Positions 6,845 through 16,255 of a stretch of 32,390 bases of DNA are shown here, one piece after another (the first letter of the stretch is position 1; the number at the start of each line of letters is the position of its first letter). Where the stretch lies: NCBI GenBank assembly GCA_025360605.1, contig JANYBV010000005.1, positions 1 through 32,390 on the forward strand, written 5' to 3'. The notes beneath the pieces are model-generated. The model had not been told where the DNA came from and did not search any database. It worked only from the letters and a program-made list of their open reading frames with translations. Made by a program: the position numbers and the translations under genes. Source of the stretch: Alphaproteobacteria bacterium (GTDB lineage: Bacteria > Pseudomonadota > Alphaproteobacteria > Rickettsiales > SXRF01).

Positions 6845-9800
6845 ACCGCCGCTGCCGCCGCATAGCCGCGTCCGACCAGTGCGGACAATTGGTATATTTT
6901 CACTGACACGCTGGCCTGCGGGCTGCCAAAATCAACCGTTTGTTGTGCTGCCGTATACGCCGCACTTTCGGTGCTGATGCCACTGATCGTCCTGATAACT
7001 GTCGTGCCGCCCAGTATATCCATCTCGTAAGCTTCCGACACTTCGTTCAGCGGCACATCCACCCCGTCCTGCCAGTCGCCGCCAAGGCGCGTCCTGCGCA
7101 CCCAGTTCACTGTGAGGTTGCCGCTACCATCGCGGCTGCCCGTCACCTGAACGGGGCTATAGGGTTTGAGCGCAACGCCCGTATAGAGAAAATCTTGCTC
7201 GGCGCTGGCTGATAATGTCGAACCAAAGGTAACGGCCTTGTAGGCACGCGAGAGTCCAATCAGGCTATTGGTGGTGGAAAATTTGCTCAATTTCCCGTCC
7301 AGCAATACAAACGCCTCGCCCGCCACATGGCTGGCCATCGCCCAGTTGGTACCCAGCCTTCCGCGTAATAAGCCGCTGAGTGTATACTGTGCGGGTTGCA
7401 ACAGTGTGGCGGTGGTGAATTGGATGATTTCATTACCAATTAGCGCCGCATTGGCACCGTTCAGCACCGCCAGTGGCGTGACGCTTTGCAGCATCGAACT
7501 TCCGAGCAGCGAAATGGTCACGCTGTTGGCATCGTCGAATACAGCGGTAGGGCCGTTCGCCAGTGCCGTGATCGTGGTTCCCACCACCGAGGGCGTATTC
7601 ATATCGACAACGCGGGCGTAGTTGGAGCCGCCATCGTCCGAGCGGTATAGCGCCGCCCCCGTCCATGCGCCTGATAATCCGTTGGCCGCCGCCCTGATAA
7701 CGCCTTTATCCACGTCATCCACCGGAAAAGCAGGCAGGTCGAGTAATTCCAGCGATGTAGTGGCAATACTCTGGTTTTCCAGCAAAAGCGACGAGGGTGT
7801 GGCAGGCGTGGCATGGAAATCGTAGGTGGATGGGTCATCCATCACCGCCTGCACGTCAATCAGCGTCGGCCCCACCATGCGTATAGCAGTAATGCGCATC
7901 CGGTGGGTGATACCCGATACACTCACTGTAATCACATCGGCAGGTTCAAGGCAGGCATATTGCACCGGAAGGCTGAAATTAAAACCGGTGCGCGCCATCC
8001 ATCCCGAGAATAACGCCACATCCGCCACGGTTTTGGCCATCTGGTCGGTGCAGACAATCGGCAGGTCGATCGTGTGGATTTCAAGGCTGGAGGTCACCTC
8101 GCGCTGGGAATGTTGCGTGGCGGTCTGGTAGTTGAGCAGGCGGCTGAGATAGACAATATTAATGCGTTTGGGAAGTTCTATTTCCTGCGCGCGGGTAATG
8201 GCAAAACATTCGCCGCCATGCTGCGCATCCTTCAACACCAGACTATCCTCACTGATGCTGGCCACCGCGCTGCCGCCTCTGGGAATAAATTTCAGCACAT
8301 CGCCGGATTCCACCGTATCGAAGAAATAGGCGGTCTGGAGTATTTCGATGGTGGAGCGCAGCGTCTGCTGGCGGTTGATGATAAATCCTTCGGTCTGGTT
8401 ATACATCCTGCTCACATCGACATCGCTAGGCGCAAGCCCCGAGCGGGCGCAGATATCCTGTAATATAGCGCTTAAACTGGACGTGCCGAGTTTTCCCTGC
8501 ACCCAGTGTCCGGTCTGCCAGTCGACACCGTCCGTCCACACCGCGTTTAAATTCGGCCAGTAGGGAAACGGACGCGCGTCCCATGCCCAGACGAACATCT
8601 GATCGATCATCGACGAGCTGCCCCACTGCGCATACGCAGCGCTCAATCCAACACGCTGTGCCAGAAAATCCACCCGCCCCTTGGAATTATAGGGAAACGC
8701 GCTCGCGCTGCTGAGTGGGTCGTAAAACACGTTAGGCTGGTTGGTTGCTCCGTCCACGCTCGGGAATCCTATTTCGGTGAACCAGATTTTTTTGGAATTG
8801 GGAACCCACGCGGTGGTGGAACCGCTCGGGTTTGTGTGGGTGTTATTCCAGAACCATCCGATATTTTTCCACGCATACGGCGCACTGAGGCTGGCTTTGA
8901 TGGTGCGGGCGGTGTCGGTGTAATACCAGTCATACCCCTCGCCTGAAGTCCAGCCTGCGACCACGGCGTTGATGTCATAACCGGTTTGCGGCCCATCCGT
9001 CAGCGGGAAATAGGCATCGATGCCAATCACGTCGATATTGGACGATGCCCACAGCGGGTCAAGGTTATACCAGCCGCCGTCCGTGTGATGGTATTCCGAC
9101 CAGTCGGCGGCATAGGTAAGTTTTACCGAGCTACCAAGAATAGAGCGCACCGATGCCGCAAGGCTCACCAGCTGGTTGACGGCGGGATAATTGCCCACTG
9201 TGTCGGTTACTTTCGTCAGGCCTTTTAATTCGGAACCAATAATAAACGCATCCACCAGCCCGTTCACCAGCGTGGCATAGGTGGTAATAAAAGCGTTATA
9301 GCCATTCGTTTTGGTAAAGAAGTTAGTGACATCAGTGCCGCTGCCGGTCAGGTCGCCGCGCCACGGCTTGCCCGTCACATCCATGAATATCAGCGGATAA
9401 AAAGCGATTTTATAACCGCGTGCGCGCAGCTCGGTCAGGTAACGCACGATACCGCCATCGTCGGGTGTGCCGCCATATTGCGGGGAACCGCTGATAAGTG
9501 TGATCGGGTGGGCGGTGCTGCGCGTGAATCCACCTGCCGACCAGTTGTTGGGGGATGTGATCGCCCCCACCTGATATTCCACCCCGGGTAAAACATTGCA
9601 CGCCGATAATGTCATGCTCGTACCGAACCAGCTCACTACCACCGACACCCAGCCGACATTCGGGCATGTCTGCTGCAACTGGTCTAACGACACCAAGGCA
9701 TTGGCCTTGCCATAGGCGGTGTGGGTGTTGATGGCCTGCTGGTTTCCCTGCTGCACCCAGCTCCCTCCCACCTGCGTACCGGCAATTTTGCTTTCGCTGA

Positions 9801-10524
9801 CAGTATCGTAGACAAATTCCCCCGCCCCCGGAATCATCACCATGCCGGTAATCAGGTTTTCCAGCGTGCTGGTGCTGACATCGGCCGACAGGCTTTTTTT
9901 GATGACTTCAAAGGTAAAGTTGGGAATGCGGTTGCCGTAATCGCCGAGCTGGAAATCCTCAAACACCACATACGCCAGCCCGCGAAACGCAGGTGTGTTG
10001 TTGATGCCTTCAATCGACTGAATCAGCGTGTCGGGCGATTGCGATTCGTCACCGTTATACATGCGGACGGTATATTGCGATAAATCGAGTTGCTTGGCAT
10101 CTGCCCATATCCGCAACAACTGATCGACCGGCCCCTCGCAAATGCCGATCGCAAGGGTCACGGAATAGGTGTAGCTGGTGGAGGTTTGCGATACTTTTCC
10201 GCCGCCGCCTTTGCCAGAGCCTCCGCCGGAACTGGTGCTGGTGGTGATAGTTTCTTTCAACGGCTGCGACCAGATGATATTGCCGCCGATACGCATCAGC
10301 CCGTAAATAATGGGAATCATTTTCCCGTATGTGGACGACTGCACGCCCAGATCCGCAAGCCTAGGTCCATTTAAGGGGCGCAATGATGCGGATGAGGAAA
10401 ATATAGTGCTGTCAATTTTACTGCCAATGCTGCGGCCAATCTGGGAGCCTATAAATGCCCCGGGTGGGCCGCCCACATAGGAACCCACCGCCGAACCAAC
10501 CGTACTCAATACAATAGATGCCAT
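6841..10524 (-). CDS. GTA/phage tail-tip protein with TIM-barrel domain (RcGTA gp15/megatron type)
   Basis: The 1,227-residue protein starts at an ATG with GAGGG upstream. The N-terminus is a Gly-zipper membrane-active segment (residues about 8-40: GSAVGSYVGGPPGAFIGSQ). A GTA-type N-domain follows (PIIYGLMRIGGNIIW). A TIM-barrel region spans about 290-690, with barrel-like carboxylates at E432 (FIIGSELKGL) and E584 (WFTEIGFPS) as in glycoside-hydrolase folds. A Phage-tail_3 type domain lies at about 720-890 (GFIINRQQTLRSTIEILQTA), and beta-rich C-terminal domains end near VGRGYAAAAAV. In RcGTA the equivalent forms the tail tip and helps pierce the envelope. Neighbours are the NlpC/P60 gene upstream and DUF2793 downstream. 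Confidence 0.93.
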   Translation of the reverse strand: MASIVLSTVGSAVGSYVGGPPGAFIGSQIGRSIGSKIDSTIFSSSASLRPLNGPRLADLGVQSSTYGKMIPIIYGLMRIGGNIIWSQPLKETITTSTSSGGGSGKGGGGKVSQTSTSYTYSVTLAIGICEGPVDQLLRIWADAKQLDLSQYTVRMYNGDESQSPDTLIQSIEGINNTPAFRGLAYVVFEDFQLGDYGNRIPNFTFEVIKKSLSADVSTSTLENLITGMVMIPGAGEFVYDTVSESKIAGTQVGGSWVQQGNQQAINTHTAYGKANALVSLDQLQQTCPNVGWVSVVVSWFGTSMTLSACNVLPGVEYQVGAITSPNNWSAGGFTRSTAHPITLISGSPQYGGTPDDGGIVRYLTELRARGYKIAFYPLIFMDVTGKPWRGDLTGSGTDVTNFFTKTNGYNAFITTYATLVNGLVDAFIIGSELKGLTKVTDTVGNYPAVNQLVSLAASVRSILGSSVKLTYAADWSEYHHTDGGWYNLDPLWASSNIDVIGIDAYFPLTDGPQTGYDINAVVAGWTSGEGYDWYYTDTARTIKASLSAPYAWKNIGWFWNNTHTNPSGSTTAWVPNSKKIWFTEIGFPSVDGATNQPNVFYDPLSSASAFPYNSKGRVDFLAQRVGLSAAYAQWGSSSMIDQMFVWAWDARPFPYWPNLNAVWTDGVDWQTGHWVQGKLGTSSLSAILQDICARSGLAPSDVDVSRMYNQTEGFIINRQQTLRSTIEILQTAYFFDTVESGDVLKFIPRGGSAVASISEDSLVLKDAQHGGECFAITRAQEIELPKRINIVYLSRLLNYQTATQHSQREVTSSLEIHTIDLPIVCTDQMAKTVADVALFSGWMARTGFNFSLPVQYACLEPADVITVSVSGITHRMRITAIRMVGPTLIDVQAVMDDPSTYDFHATPATPSSLLLENQSIATTSLELLDLPAFPVDDVDKGVIRAAANGLSGAWTGAALYRSDDGGSNYARVVDMNTPSVVGTTITALANGPTAVFDDANSVTISLLGSSMLQSVTPLAVLNGANAALIGNEIIQFTTATLLQPAQYTLSGLLRGRLGTNWAMASHVAGEAFVLLDGKLSKFSTTNSLIGLSRAYKAVTFGSTLSASAEQDFLYTGVALKPYSPVQVTGSRDGSGNLTVNWVRRTRLGGDWQDGVDVPLNEVSEAYEMDILGGTTVIRTISGISTESAAYTAAQQTVDFGSPQASVSVKIYQLSALVGRGYAAAAAV

Positions 10525-10593
10525 AAAACCCTCACAATAATATAGATGCAGCGACGGGATACGTCCTGCCTGCCGAAGATAAATAACAATGAA

Positions 10594-11043
10594 TCAGATG
10601 TGGTAAATCGCTTCAATCCGCTCCAGCCACCAGCTGTCGAACGCGTGCTCTACCACTGCTTTTGCAGGGGCATAAGCGTGTATAATACCCATTCCGTTCT
10701 GAAAATCCGTACAAATGGCTAAATGTTGCGGTTGTTCATCGATGTTCAGCAGGACAATATCGCCAGCACTCATTTCATTTTTGGGAATATCCTGCAATAA
10801 TTCACTCAGGCGGGCACGTAGCCTGATATTATCAGGTTGATGGGAATACTGCGTTTCATCGGCATCAGCCAGCAACGCACCATTTCCTCCCTTGAGGTTC
10901 AGCTCATCCGCCACTCCCACCAATAACCCAAGGCAATCCACCCCACCTTTGTGTGTGGTTGTTTTTTTGACGCGCCCCTGATGGTGAAAACGCGTGCCAA
11001 TCCAGCTCCGCGCACACGTGACAATGGCGTTGGAGTCCTGCAT
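10594..11043 (-). CDS. NlpC/P60 tail peptidase (RcGTA gp14 type)
   Basis: The 149-residue protein starts at the ATG at 11043; a longer frame to 11166 would run back into the DUF2335 gene. Catalytic Cys37 lies in HKGGVDCLGL and the catalytic His107 in QPQHLAI, with a further His122 in IIHAYAP. The family cleaves cell-wall peptides. In GTA and siphophage baseplates it sits at the tail tip and opens peptidoglycan during entry. It lies directly before the tail-tip gene, as in RcGTA. Confidence 0.92.
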   Translation of the reverse strand: MQDSNAIVTCARSWIGTRFHHQGRVKKTTTHKGGVDCLGLLVGVADELNLKGGNGALLADADETQYSHQPDNIRLRARLSELLQDIPKNEMSAGDIVLLNIDEQPQHLAICTDFQNGMGIIHAYAPAKAVVEHAFDSWWLERIEAIYHI

Positions 11044-11062
11044 AAAAATAGTGAAATGAGAG

Positions 11063-11605
11063 TTATTGCTGCTCTTCTGTTGCTTCGTGCCGCTCTTTTT
11101 GCGGGCGGAAATGGGTTCGCATGGTCGGGCGGGCAAAGAGTGGGCGCTGGCCCATGCTTTTCGCATAAGCCCAGACCAATCCGGCCATCACAACAATCGA
11201 CAACCCGAATATCCAGATAAATGCGGATACCGTGGTGTTCCCGTAAATACCGATCACACTGGCCGAGACAAAAACGGATAACGCAATCAGGAACCCTAGT
11301 ACCTGCCCAAGAACGGTGGAATAGCTGTGGATACGCAGCGCTTTAATTTCCCATTCATGGCGGTGTTTCTGTTCGATTTCAAACATGGTCAGGATTAGCT
11401 TTGCCGATCCTTCCACCACATAGTTATAGCTTTCCAGCACCTCGGGATGCGGCAGGATTTCTACGGTACGGTTTTGCACGCGGTCACGCCCACCCTGCGG
11501 CTGGCGATATCCCCCCGTTTTATAGGTACGCTGGTCGGGAGTGCGCGGCTCGCGACCACTGCTTTCATTAGCGTTGTTATTCTCGTCTTTGGGTTCGTCA
11601 CTCAT
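11063..11605 (-). CDS. DUF2335 membrane protein
   Basis: The 180-residue protein has a disordered Asn/Glu/Arg-rich N-terminus (about 1-50). The DUF2335 signature follows: LPHPEVLESYNYVVEGSA, then LTMFEIEQKHRHEWEIKAL. Two TM helices (about 98-122 and 127-149) come next, and the tail is basic. The family is widespread in alphaproteobacteria and prophages, with unknown function; a holin-like or membrane-stress role has been considered. The start overlaps the end of the small 11598-11780 gene by eight bases, so the two are probably coupled. The pair separates the hub gene from the peptidase gene, a position that is normally contiguous. Confidence 0.85.
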   Translation of the reverse strand: MSDEPKDENNNANESSGREPRTPDQRTYKTGGYRQPQGGRDRVQNRTVEILPHPEVLESYNYVVEGSAKLILTMFEIEQKHRHEWEIKALRIHSYSTVLGQVLGFLIALSVFVSASVIGIYGNTTVSAFIWIFGLSIVVMAGLVWAYAKSMGQRPLFARPTMRTHFRPQKERHEATEEQQ

Positions 11606-11780
11606 CGTGGGAAGCGTTTTCCAGTCTGCCGATTACACTTTCAATATCCTTGCCGATATTGATCCAGTCGGAGCGCAGGCCTTCGGCTGATGTTCTGTAG
11701 GGATAGCGGTACAGCATGGAGGAGACGGTCACTTTAATGACCAAGAGCAAACCCCTTATAAAGTCACCTATGATATGCAT
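11598..11780 (-). CDS. Small membrane-proximal protein coupled to DUF2335
   Basis: The 60-residue protein starts at an ATG with AGGA about eleven bases upstream. An N-terminal hydrophobic or amphipathic stretch (MHIIGDFIRGLLLVIKVTVS) is followed by a short soluble part (AEGLRSDWINIGKDIESVIGR). The ALRSDW-like segment resembles small proteins often found beside DUF2335 genes. Its 3' end overlaps the DUF2335 start by eight bases, which supports it being translated. Function is unknown. Confidence 0.7.
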   Translation of the reverse strand: MHIIGDFIRGLLLVIKVTVSSMLYRYPYRTSAEGLRSDWINIGKDIESVIGRLENASHDE

Positions 11781-11859
11781 GCAAAACGTCCTGATTATTA
11801 CGAAACGACAGTACCCAATCCCGTATATAAATCAAATATAAAATGCGCCGTAGCACTAT

Positions 11860-12726
11860 TTACCACTTGCTTCGTGTCCCTGCCGTCTCCAGCATACGGT
11901 CAAGTCCAGGAACCAAAGGCTCACCTCGGAAATTAACGACATTGTTGAAGCGGCTAAAACAGGTGACAAGTGTTTTGTCGCACCCTAGCGTCAACTGATA
12001 GCTATCGCCAATGGCGATAACATACGGCATCGGCAGCGCGAGCATAATCTGCCCACCTGCCCCCGTCTTAAATCCATATTCCTTCACTTCCATGGCAAGG
12101 CCATTATTAGCACCTGACGTAAAGGTTATTGTTCCAAATGAATAGGTGCCGCTGGTTTCTGTGCGTGACGCGTCCATAAACTCCGCATTTGAAACGGGAG
12201 TGGTTATCGTTCCTGTCACTGTGCTGGTGGTGAGGTTGATTTTGCAACGGCTGTCACCTAATGCCGCGCGGCAGGAGGAGGAATAAAGCTCTCCCACCGT
12301 TTGCGACAGGCGCTGCGTCAATCCCCGCACCTCGGCCACGAATTGTTGTTTATAGTGGGACACCTCGCCCAGCCATCCACGTTTTAATTTTAGCGCGCCC
12401 TGCGTCAGGTCTTTATAATTCACCTGAAATATGGCAATGGCGGCAAAATCATATAATCCGGCCATGATATCGGCTTCCGTGATACTTCCCGAACTAAGCA
12501 TACCCTCGACATCAAGGTTATCAACCGCCAGCGAGCCGCTGTTATGGATGGCGCTGGGGGTAAAGCCGGTCGCCGCTTTGTAGGTATTGCTTTCAAAGAC
12601 GATATCCTGATCGTGGTCGGTGAAACACAAGGTGGTGGCATCGCGCCGCGTGAGTTTCCAACAGGTAGCCAGATTCGTCACTTCACCGGCGATATGCGCC
12701 GTCAGAGCTGTAGATATGGTTTTCAT
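11860..12726 (-). CDS. Tail hub protein, DUF2163 family (RcGTA gp13 type)
   Basis: From the ATG at 12726 the product is 288 residues; the longer frame to 12867 overlaps the DUF2460 gene. N-terminal DUF2163 sequence (LATCWKLTRRDATTLCFTDHD) leads to a C-terminal part with paired cysteines C152/C161 (SCRAALGDSRCKINL) and C249/C256 (LGCDKTLVTCFSRF), then NNVVNFRGEP. Four such Cys bind an iron-sulfur cluster in related tail hub proteins such as lambda gpL. The hub connects the distal tail ring to the tip. It follows DUF2460 with a 10-base gap. Confidence 0.92.
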   Translation of the reverse strand: MKTISTALTAHIAGEVTNLATCWKLTRRDATTLCFTDHDQDIVFESNTYKAATGFTPSAIHNSGSLAVDNLDVEGMLSSGSITEADIMAGLYDFAAIAIFQVNYKDLTQGALKLKRGWLGEVSHYKQQFVAEVRGLTQRLSQTVGELYSSSCRAALGDSRCKINLTTSTVTGTITTPVSNAEFMDASRTETSGTYSFGTITFTSGANNGLAMEVKEYGFKTGAGGQIMLALPMPYVIAIGDSYQLTLGCDKTLVTCFSRFNNVVNFRGEPLVPGLDRMLETAGTRSKW

Positions 12727-12736
12727 AGGGATTACC

Positions 12737-13339
12737 TTACACGCGTATTTCAACAACCGGAATATCATGCCAGCTGTAGCTTCCGTAGGAATCCAGCGTG
12801 GCTGCCAAGCGGTCGGTATCGAAGCGCACCGGCATATCGAACTCAACATCCGCCGTAATCGCAACACCCGATGCCGGTGCGGATGAAAACGTCACCAGCC
12901 CTGTCGTGCTATCCACCGTATAACCGCTGCTACTTTGCAACGTTCCGTTGAAGTATATGGCAAGCGTGCCCGCCACAGGTTTGGTAATCGTCCGCAGCTC
13001 GCTGATGCCGCCGCTGGTGTAGGTTTTGACCAGCTGAAATACCGTAAGCACGGCATTACCAACGCCAATCGGCTGGCCGGTTACGTTATAATCGGTCCAG
13101 TCCTTGAAGCGGAAGCCATCTGCACGCCCTTTTCGCGCACGGAAGAATGCAATTAAAGCATTTAACTGCGTTTGCGATTTCACGCCATGCGCCACGTTGT
13201 AACGTGCGCGGGCTTGCGTCCAGTTGGAATTACGCTGTTCATACCCGCCATGGGTAATGACCACATCCGTTGAATATTCAGGCCCACCAACCGAACCATA
13301 GGCAATATCGGTTGGAAAGCGTACTTCGATGAACGCCAT
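12737..13339 (-). CDS. Distal tail protein, DUF2460 (RcGTA gp12 type)
   Basis: The 200-residue protein uses the ATG at 13339 with GGAG upstream; a longer frame to 13378 lacks support. The DUF2460 pattern is clear: FIEVRFPTDIAYGSVGGPEYSTDVV, then NSNWTQARARYNVAHG, FFRARKGRADGFRFKDWTDY, and a C-terminal FDMPVRFDTDRL. It forms the ring that joins the tail tube to the hub. This is the first tail gene downstream of the accessory island; in RcGTA the tape measure would stand just upstream of it. Confidence 0.93.
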   Translation of the reverse strand: MAFIEVRFPTDIAYGSVGGPEYSTDVVITHGGYEQRNSNWTQARARYNVAHGVKSQTQLNALIAFFRARKGRADGFRFKDWTDYNVTGQPIGVGNAVLTVFQLVKTYTSGGISELRTITKPVAGTLAIYFNGTLQSSSGYTVDSTTGLVTFSSAPASGVAITADVEFDMPVRFDTDRLAATLDSYGSYSWHDIPVVEIRV

Positions 13340-13413
13340 AAAATTCTCCAGAAATAATGTGTAAATGCCCGTCACCAACAGTGGGGCATGTAAAGAAAAT
13401 TATATATGTGGGA

Positions 13414-14595
13414 TTATGCGTTTAAGACAGGCGTATTATTGCGGCCAGCGGGCTTCTTCGTATTTAGTGTGCTTGGTACGGTGATATTATCTGATTGTGC
13501 CGATTGATCATATCTAATGGCTGGTTCCGCAGAGGCTACCATCACCTGATCTTGCTGCATACCTGCAAGCTGCGAAGGGTCATCCATAATCAACGCCAGT
13601 GGGTGAAGCACCATCTCACCCGTTTTAGGATTGAAGGTGTTCATGGCGCGGGCAATGGTTGTTTCCGGCCTCTCTCCTGGTTCTACCTGAACCAAACCCA
13701 TCGATTCAAGTTCGGATACTTTCAGGTTCAGAGTCGCACTGCTGGAATACACAATGCCCTTCAATTTACTTTGCGCAATCGCAGGGTCTTCATTTTTAGC
13801 AATTTGTTTTTTTGCTTTTCTGGACACTTCCTGAATTTCTCTTTCATCCATAGCAAGCAACGCCGCTTCCAGCTTACTTACCCTTAGTTCAGATGGCAAA
13901 TCCTGACCGACATTTCTTTCATCTTGCAACCAAGCTGCCGCCTTCATCTGCTTGTCTTCCGCTTTAAAGAATATCGTGCGGATATCTACGCCCTTAGCGG
14001 GTTTTTTGGGATCAAAGGAATTTTGCACTTCACCACCGATGGCCGAACCGGCAGCACCACCTACGGTAGATCCAATGTATGACGCAACGAAATTTAATCC
14101 GGGAATAGGCACCAGTAATCCGGCTCCGCCACCGATAGTTTCCCCCACCAGTTCGGGAGCCATATCGCCGATCTGGTCATAGACACTATTCTGATCATTG
14201 CCAGCTAACAGCCTGAGCTTCGCGCTGTTGGCAAGCAGAGTATCAAGCGGTATACCATAACGCTCGGAAATATCTTCGAGTGCGGCTTTGCCATCTTCAC
14301 CTTCTTCATTTGCCTCAAACAGCTTTGCAGCAATACCGACTGATTTTTTAACCGCACCACCACCAGGGACCAGTTTTTCGGGAAGTAAATCGGCTGCCTG
14401 CCCTGCAAACTCAACGGCATCTCGCGTGCCCACATCACCGGTCACGTCTTTAAGAACGTCACCTTGTACTTTGCGTTTTGGAGCATTTTTGAAGTGCAGC
14501 GTGCCGTGCTTGCTGGCAGCAACGGGCTGCACAGAAGCGCTAGGTACGCCCTGTGCATCTACATCAAACTCGTTCCCGTTATCTTTTATACTCAT
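13414..14595 (-). CDS. Unknown accessory protein with Gly-rich hydrophobic centre
   Basis: The ATG at 14595 (GAAGG four bases upstream) gives 393 residues; a TTG at 14604 is possible but weaker. No family is recognised. A polar N-terminal 60 residues is followed by helical sequence (61-145). A Gly-zipper hydrophobic centre spans about 148-190 (ETIGGGAGLLVPIPG, then GSTVGGAAGSAIGGE). A charged helical domain follows (about 210-340). Residues 290-327 (NLKVSELESMG ... NPKTGE) resemble residues 287-319 of the 18704-21664 protein (SLKTRDLEKMG ... DPTTGQ). The C-terminus is Ser/Thr/Asn-rich. It has its own candidate promoter at 14631-14695. A membrane-active or injected protein is a guess. Confidence 0.75.
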   Translation of the reverse strand: MSIKDNGNEFDVDAQGVPSASVQPVAASKHGTLHFKNAPKRKVQGDVLKDVTGDVGTRDAVEFAGQAADLLPEKLVPGGGAVKKSVGIAAKLFEANEEGEDGKAALEDISERYGIPLDTLLANSAKLRLLAGNDQNSVYDQIGDMAPELVGETIGGGAGLLVPIPGLNFVASYIGSTVGGAAGSAIGGEVQNSFDPKKPAKGVDIRTIFFKAEDKQMKAAAWLQDERNVGQDLPSELRVSKLEAALLAMDEREIQEVSRKAKKQIAKNEDPAIAQSKLKGIVYSSSATLNLKVSELESMGLVQVEPGERPETTIARAMNTFNPKTGEMVLHPLALIMDDPSQLAGMQQDQVMVASAEPAIRYDQSAQSDNITVPSTLNTKKPAGRNNTPVLNA

Positions 14596-14630
14596 GGCCT
14601 TCAAACCTGATTCTGCAATGCTATATTTAT

Positions 14631-14695
14631 ACTATATTCTCTTTTGGATTGGTTCAGGAAGAATGTTTTATGAACCCACCGCGTATTTTTTGACA
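14631..14695 (-). promoter_or_regulatory. Candidate promoter of the 13414-14595 gene with TGTCAA element
   Basis: On the minus strand TATAGT (14636-14631) is a likely -10. TGTCAAAAAA begins at 14695, 59 bases upstream. It forms part of an imperfect dyad TGACA-TAGT-TGTCA that includes the TAG stop of the preceding gene. TGTCAAAAAA resembles TGTCACAAAAAA at 16162 and 21776. Confidence 0.35.
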
Positions 14696-14696
14696 A

Positions 14697-16067
14697 CTAT
14701 GTCACAGTCCGCGCAACCCCTTTGTTTTCCCCGCTAATCATGGCCGTAAAGTCACCGAGGATGGGGCGATCGCTCTTGGCACCTTTGGCTTTATCCACCA
14801 TGCCAACGCCTTTTGCCGGATTTTTTTGCTCTGGCCTTTGCGCCTTGGCAGCATCTTTCTGGGCCAGCTCGGCTTCGTCTTTAACGATCAACTGTTCAAT
14901 TTTGGCGTTAAAACGTCCATCGCTCATCTGGCGTAATATTTCACCCGGATCAACGTGCTGTTCGGCGTATTCAGTGCCTATTTCCATTGCCACCTGCTTA
15001 CCCACGCGGCGTTTCGCCAGATCATGGTTGCTGGCAAGGATAAAGGCAGCGTATTCGTTCGCAGGAATGGGTTGTCCCGTCTGGAAGGCTTTCTTAAAGC
15101 CGCTATACACCTCGGTGGTAGAGGTTCCCATGAACATATCGACACCCATGCCAACGATACCAGGAACGATACCCGCAACGATACCGATACGACCGGTTTC
15201 AATTTCCGCATGCGGTCTGGTTTTGCCTTTCAAGAAATCGCGTGCTACCAATCCCCAGCCCACCGCCTGCACTAATCCACGGGTGCCGTATTCCTTGATA
15301 AAGTGGTTGCGCGCATCGGCAATCAGCGGCGGCAGATTGCTGGCGGTCAGCATTTCCATGGTTGAAATGCTGCGCGGGTCTTTACCTGTAATATCCGAAT
15401 ACATTTCTTTCAGCGACGCCATATTCTGCACGAAACCCTTGGCAACACCGTAGGTTTGCAGCGCAGAAAACCCAATCTGGATACCATCGTTCAAGGCTTG
15501 ACGGCCGGTGACGTTTTTCATCACCTTCGTTTCGTTGAGGTACTTGGCAGGAGCATTAAGCGTATTTTTCATACCGCTCATGCTTAACCATCCGGCCACG
15601 CCACCCAATGCCGGTAACGCCATTTCCGTTGCAAGCGGCGCAAACGCCACATAACCGAATGCCGATTCCACTTTTTGCATGGCACTGTCAAAACCGCTTT
15701 GCTGCTCGGAGGTGGATTTGGGAATGGGCTTCAGCAGGCTTGGCTGATCGGAACCATCGCCGCCCACAAATTTCAACGCACTGGTATTGTTCATTCGCGC
15801 CTGATTGGTCATGTTGAACAATGCGTTCACACCACCCGGAGCTATGACATCACCTTGTTTTGCTTTTTTAGCCGCGTTATGCACCGCGTCGTCCGGCATT
15901 GCAGCGTTAATGGCAGCAGCGTCAATGGCAGGATCGACACGCATCGCCACGCGTTCCAGTTTTTTAAATAAAGACGGGGCTCCTTCAAGCGCCATAGCAC
16001 CTTCTCCCATCATGGGCTTGCTCGCCCTGAGGGCATCTTCCAGAGATCTAGGAGATGGTGTTGCCAT
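14697..16067 (-). CDS. Unknown accessory protein, GWG/DGR family, with hydrophobic Gly-rich helices
   Basis: The protein is 456 residues from the ATG at 16067, with only a weak ribosome site. The N-terminal 130 residues are Ala/Met-rich and polar. Hydrophobic segments lie at about 137-160 (FGYVAFAPLATEMALPALGG), 265-278 and 293-313 (IGIVAGIVPGIVGMGVDMF). The AVGWGLVARDF element (268-278) matches AVGWGIALS in the 18704 protein, and MSDGRFNAKIEQLI (381-394) matches its VKDGRMDAIALIDLV. The C-terminal 60 residues are Lys/Ala-rich. I infer a diverged paralogue of the 17402 and 18704 products. It stands in the slot where the tape-measure gene is expected and has some hydrophobic helices, but no recognised tape-measure signature. 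Confidence 0.75.
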   Translation of the reverse strand: MATPSPRSLEDALRASKPMMGEGAMALEGAPSLFKKLERVAMRVDPAIDAAAINAAMPDDAVHNAAKKAKQGDVIAPGGVNALFNMTNQARMNNTSALKFVGGDGSDQPSLLKPIPKSTSEQQSGFDSAMQKVESAFGYVAFAPLATEMALPALGGVAGWLSMSGMKNTLNAPAKYLNETKVMKNVTGRQALNDGIQIGFSALQTYGVAKGFVQNMASLKEMYSDITGKDPRSISTMEMLTASNLPPLIADARNHFIKEYGTRGLVQAVGWGLVARDFLKGKTRPHAEIETGRIGIVAGIVPGIVGMGVDMFMGTSTTEVYSGFKKAFQTGQPIPANEYAAFILASNHDLAKRRVGKQVAMEIGTEYAEQHVDPGEILRQMSDGRFNAKIEQLIVKDEAELAQKDAAKAQRPEQKNPAKGVGMVDKAKGAKSDRPILGDFTAMISGENKGVARTVT

Positions 16068-16106
16068 TTATTTAACGCTTACAAAAGGTTAGAATTACAC
16101 ACCATA

Positions 16107-16162
16107 ATTATAACGCGAGTGCTGTTGGAAGGACACGCCTTTAATATTAATTTTTTGTGACA
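16107..16162 (-). promoter_or_regulatory. Candidate promoter of the 14697-16067 gene with TGTCACAAAAAA
   Basis: On the minus strand TATAAT (16112-16107) lies 39 bases before the ATG. TGTCACAAAAAA (16162-16151) starts 50 bases upstream of the -10; on its plus-strand face it sits in a near-palindrome TTTTGTGACAAAA. The identical 12-mer precedes the 18704-21664 gene. The 16068-16357 gap otherwise holds the divergent pstS promoter and AT-rich sequence. Confidence 0.45.
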
Positions 16163-16255
16163 AAACAGGGATATATCTCAGTAATAGTAAAAGGTTACTT
16201 GGATTTGCCACATCATAAAAAAACGTGTTTTATGGCATCATCTGACCTTAATCCC

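Noticed and set aside
12261-12886. Plus-strand frames within the DUF2163 and DUF2460 genes
   Set aside because: Both minus-strand products are firmly assigned phage tail proteins, so these frames are not separate genes.
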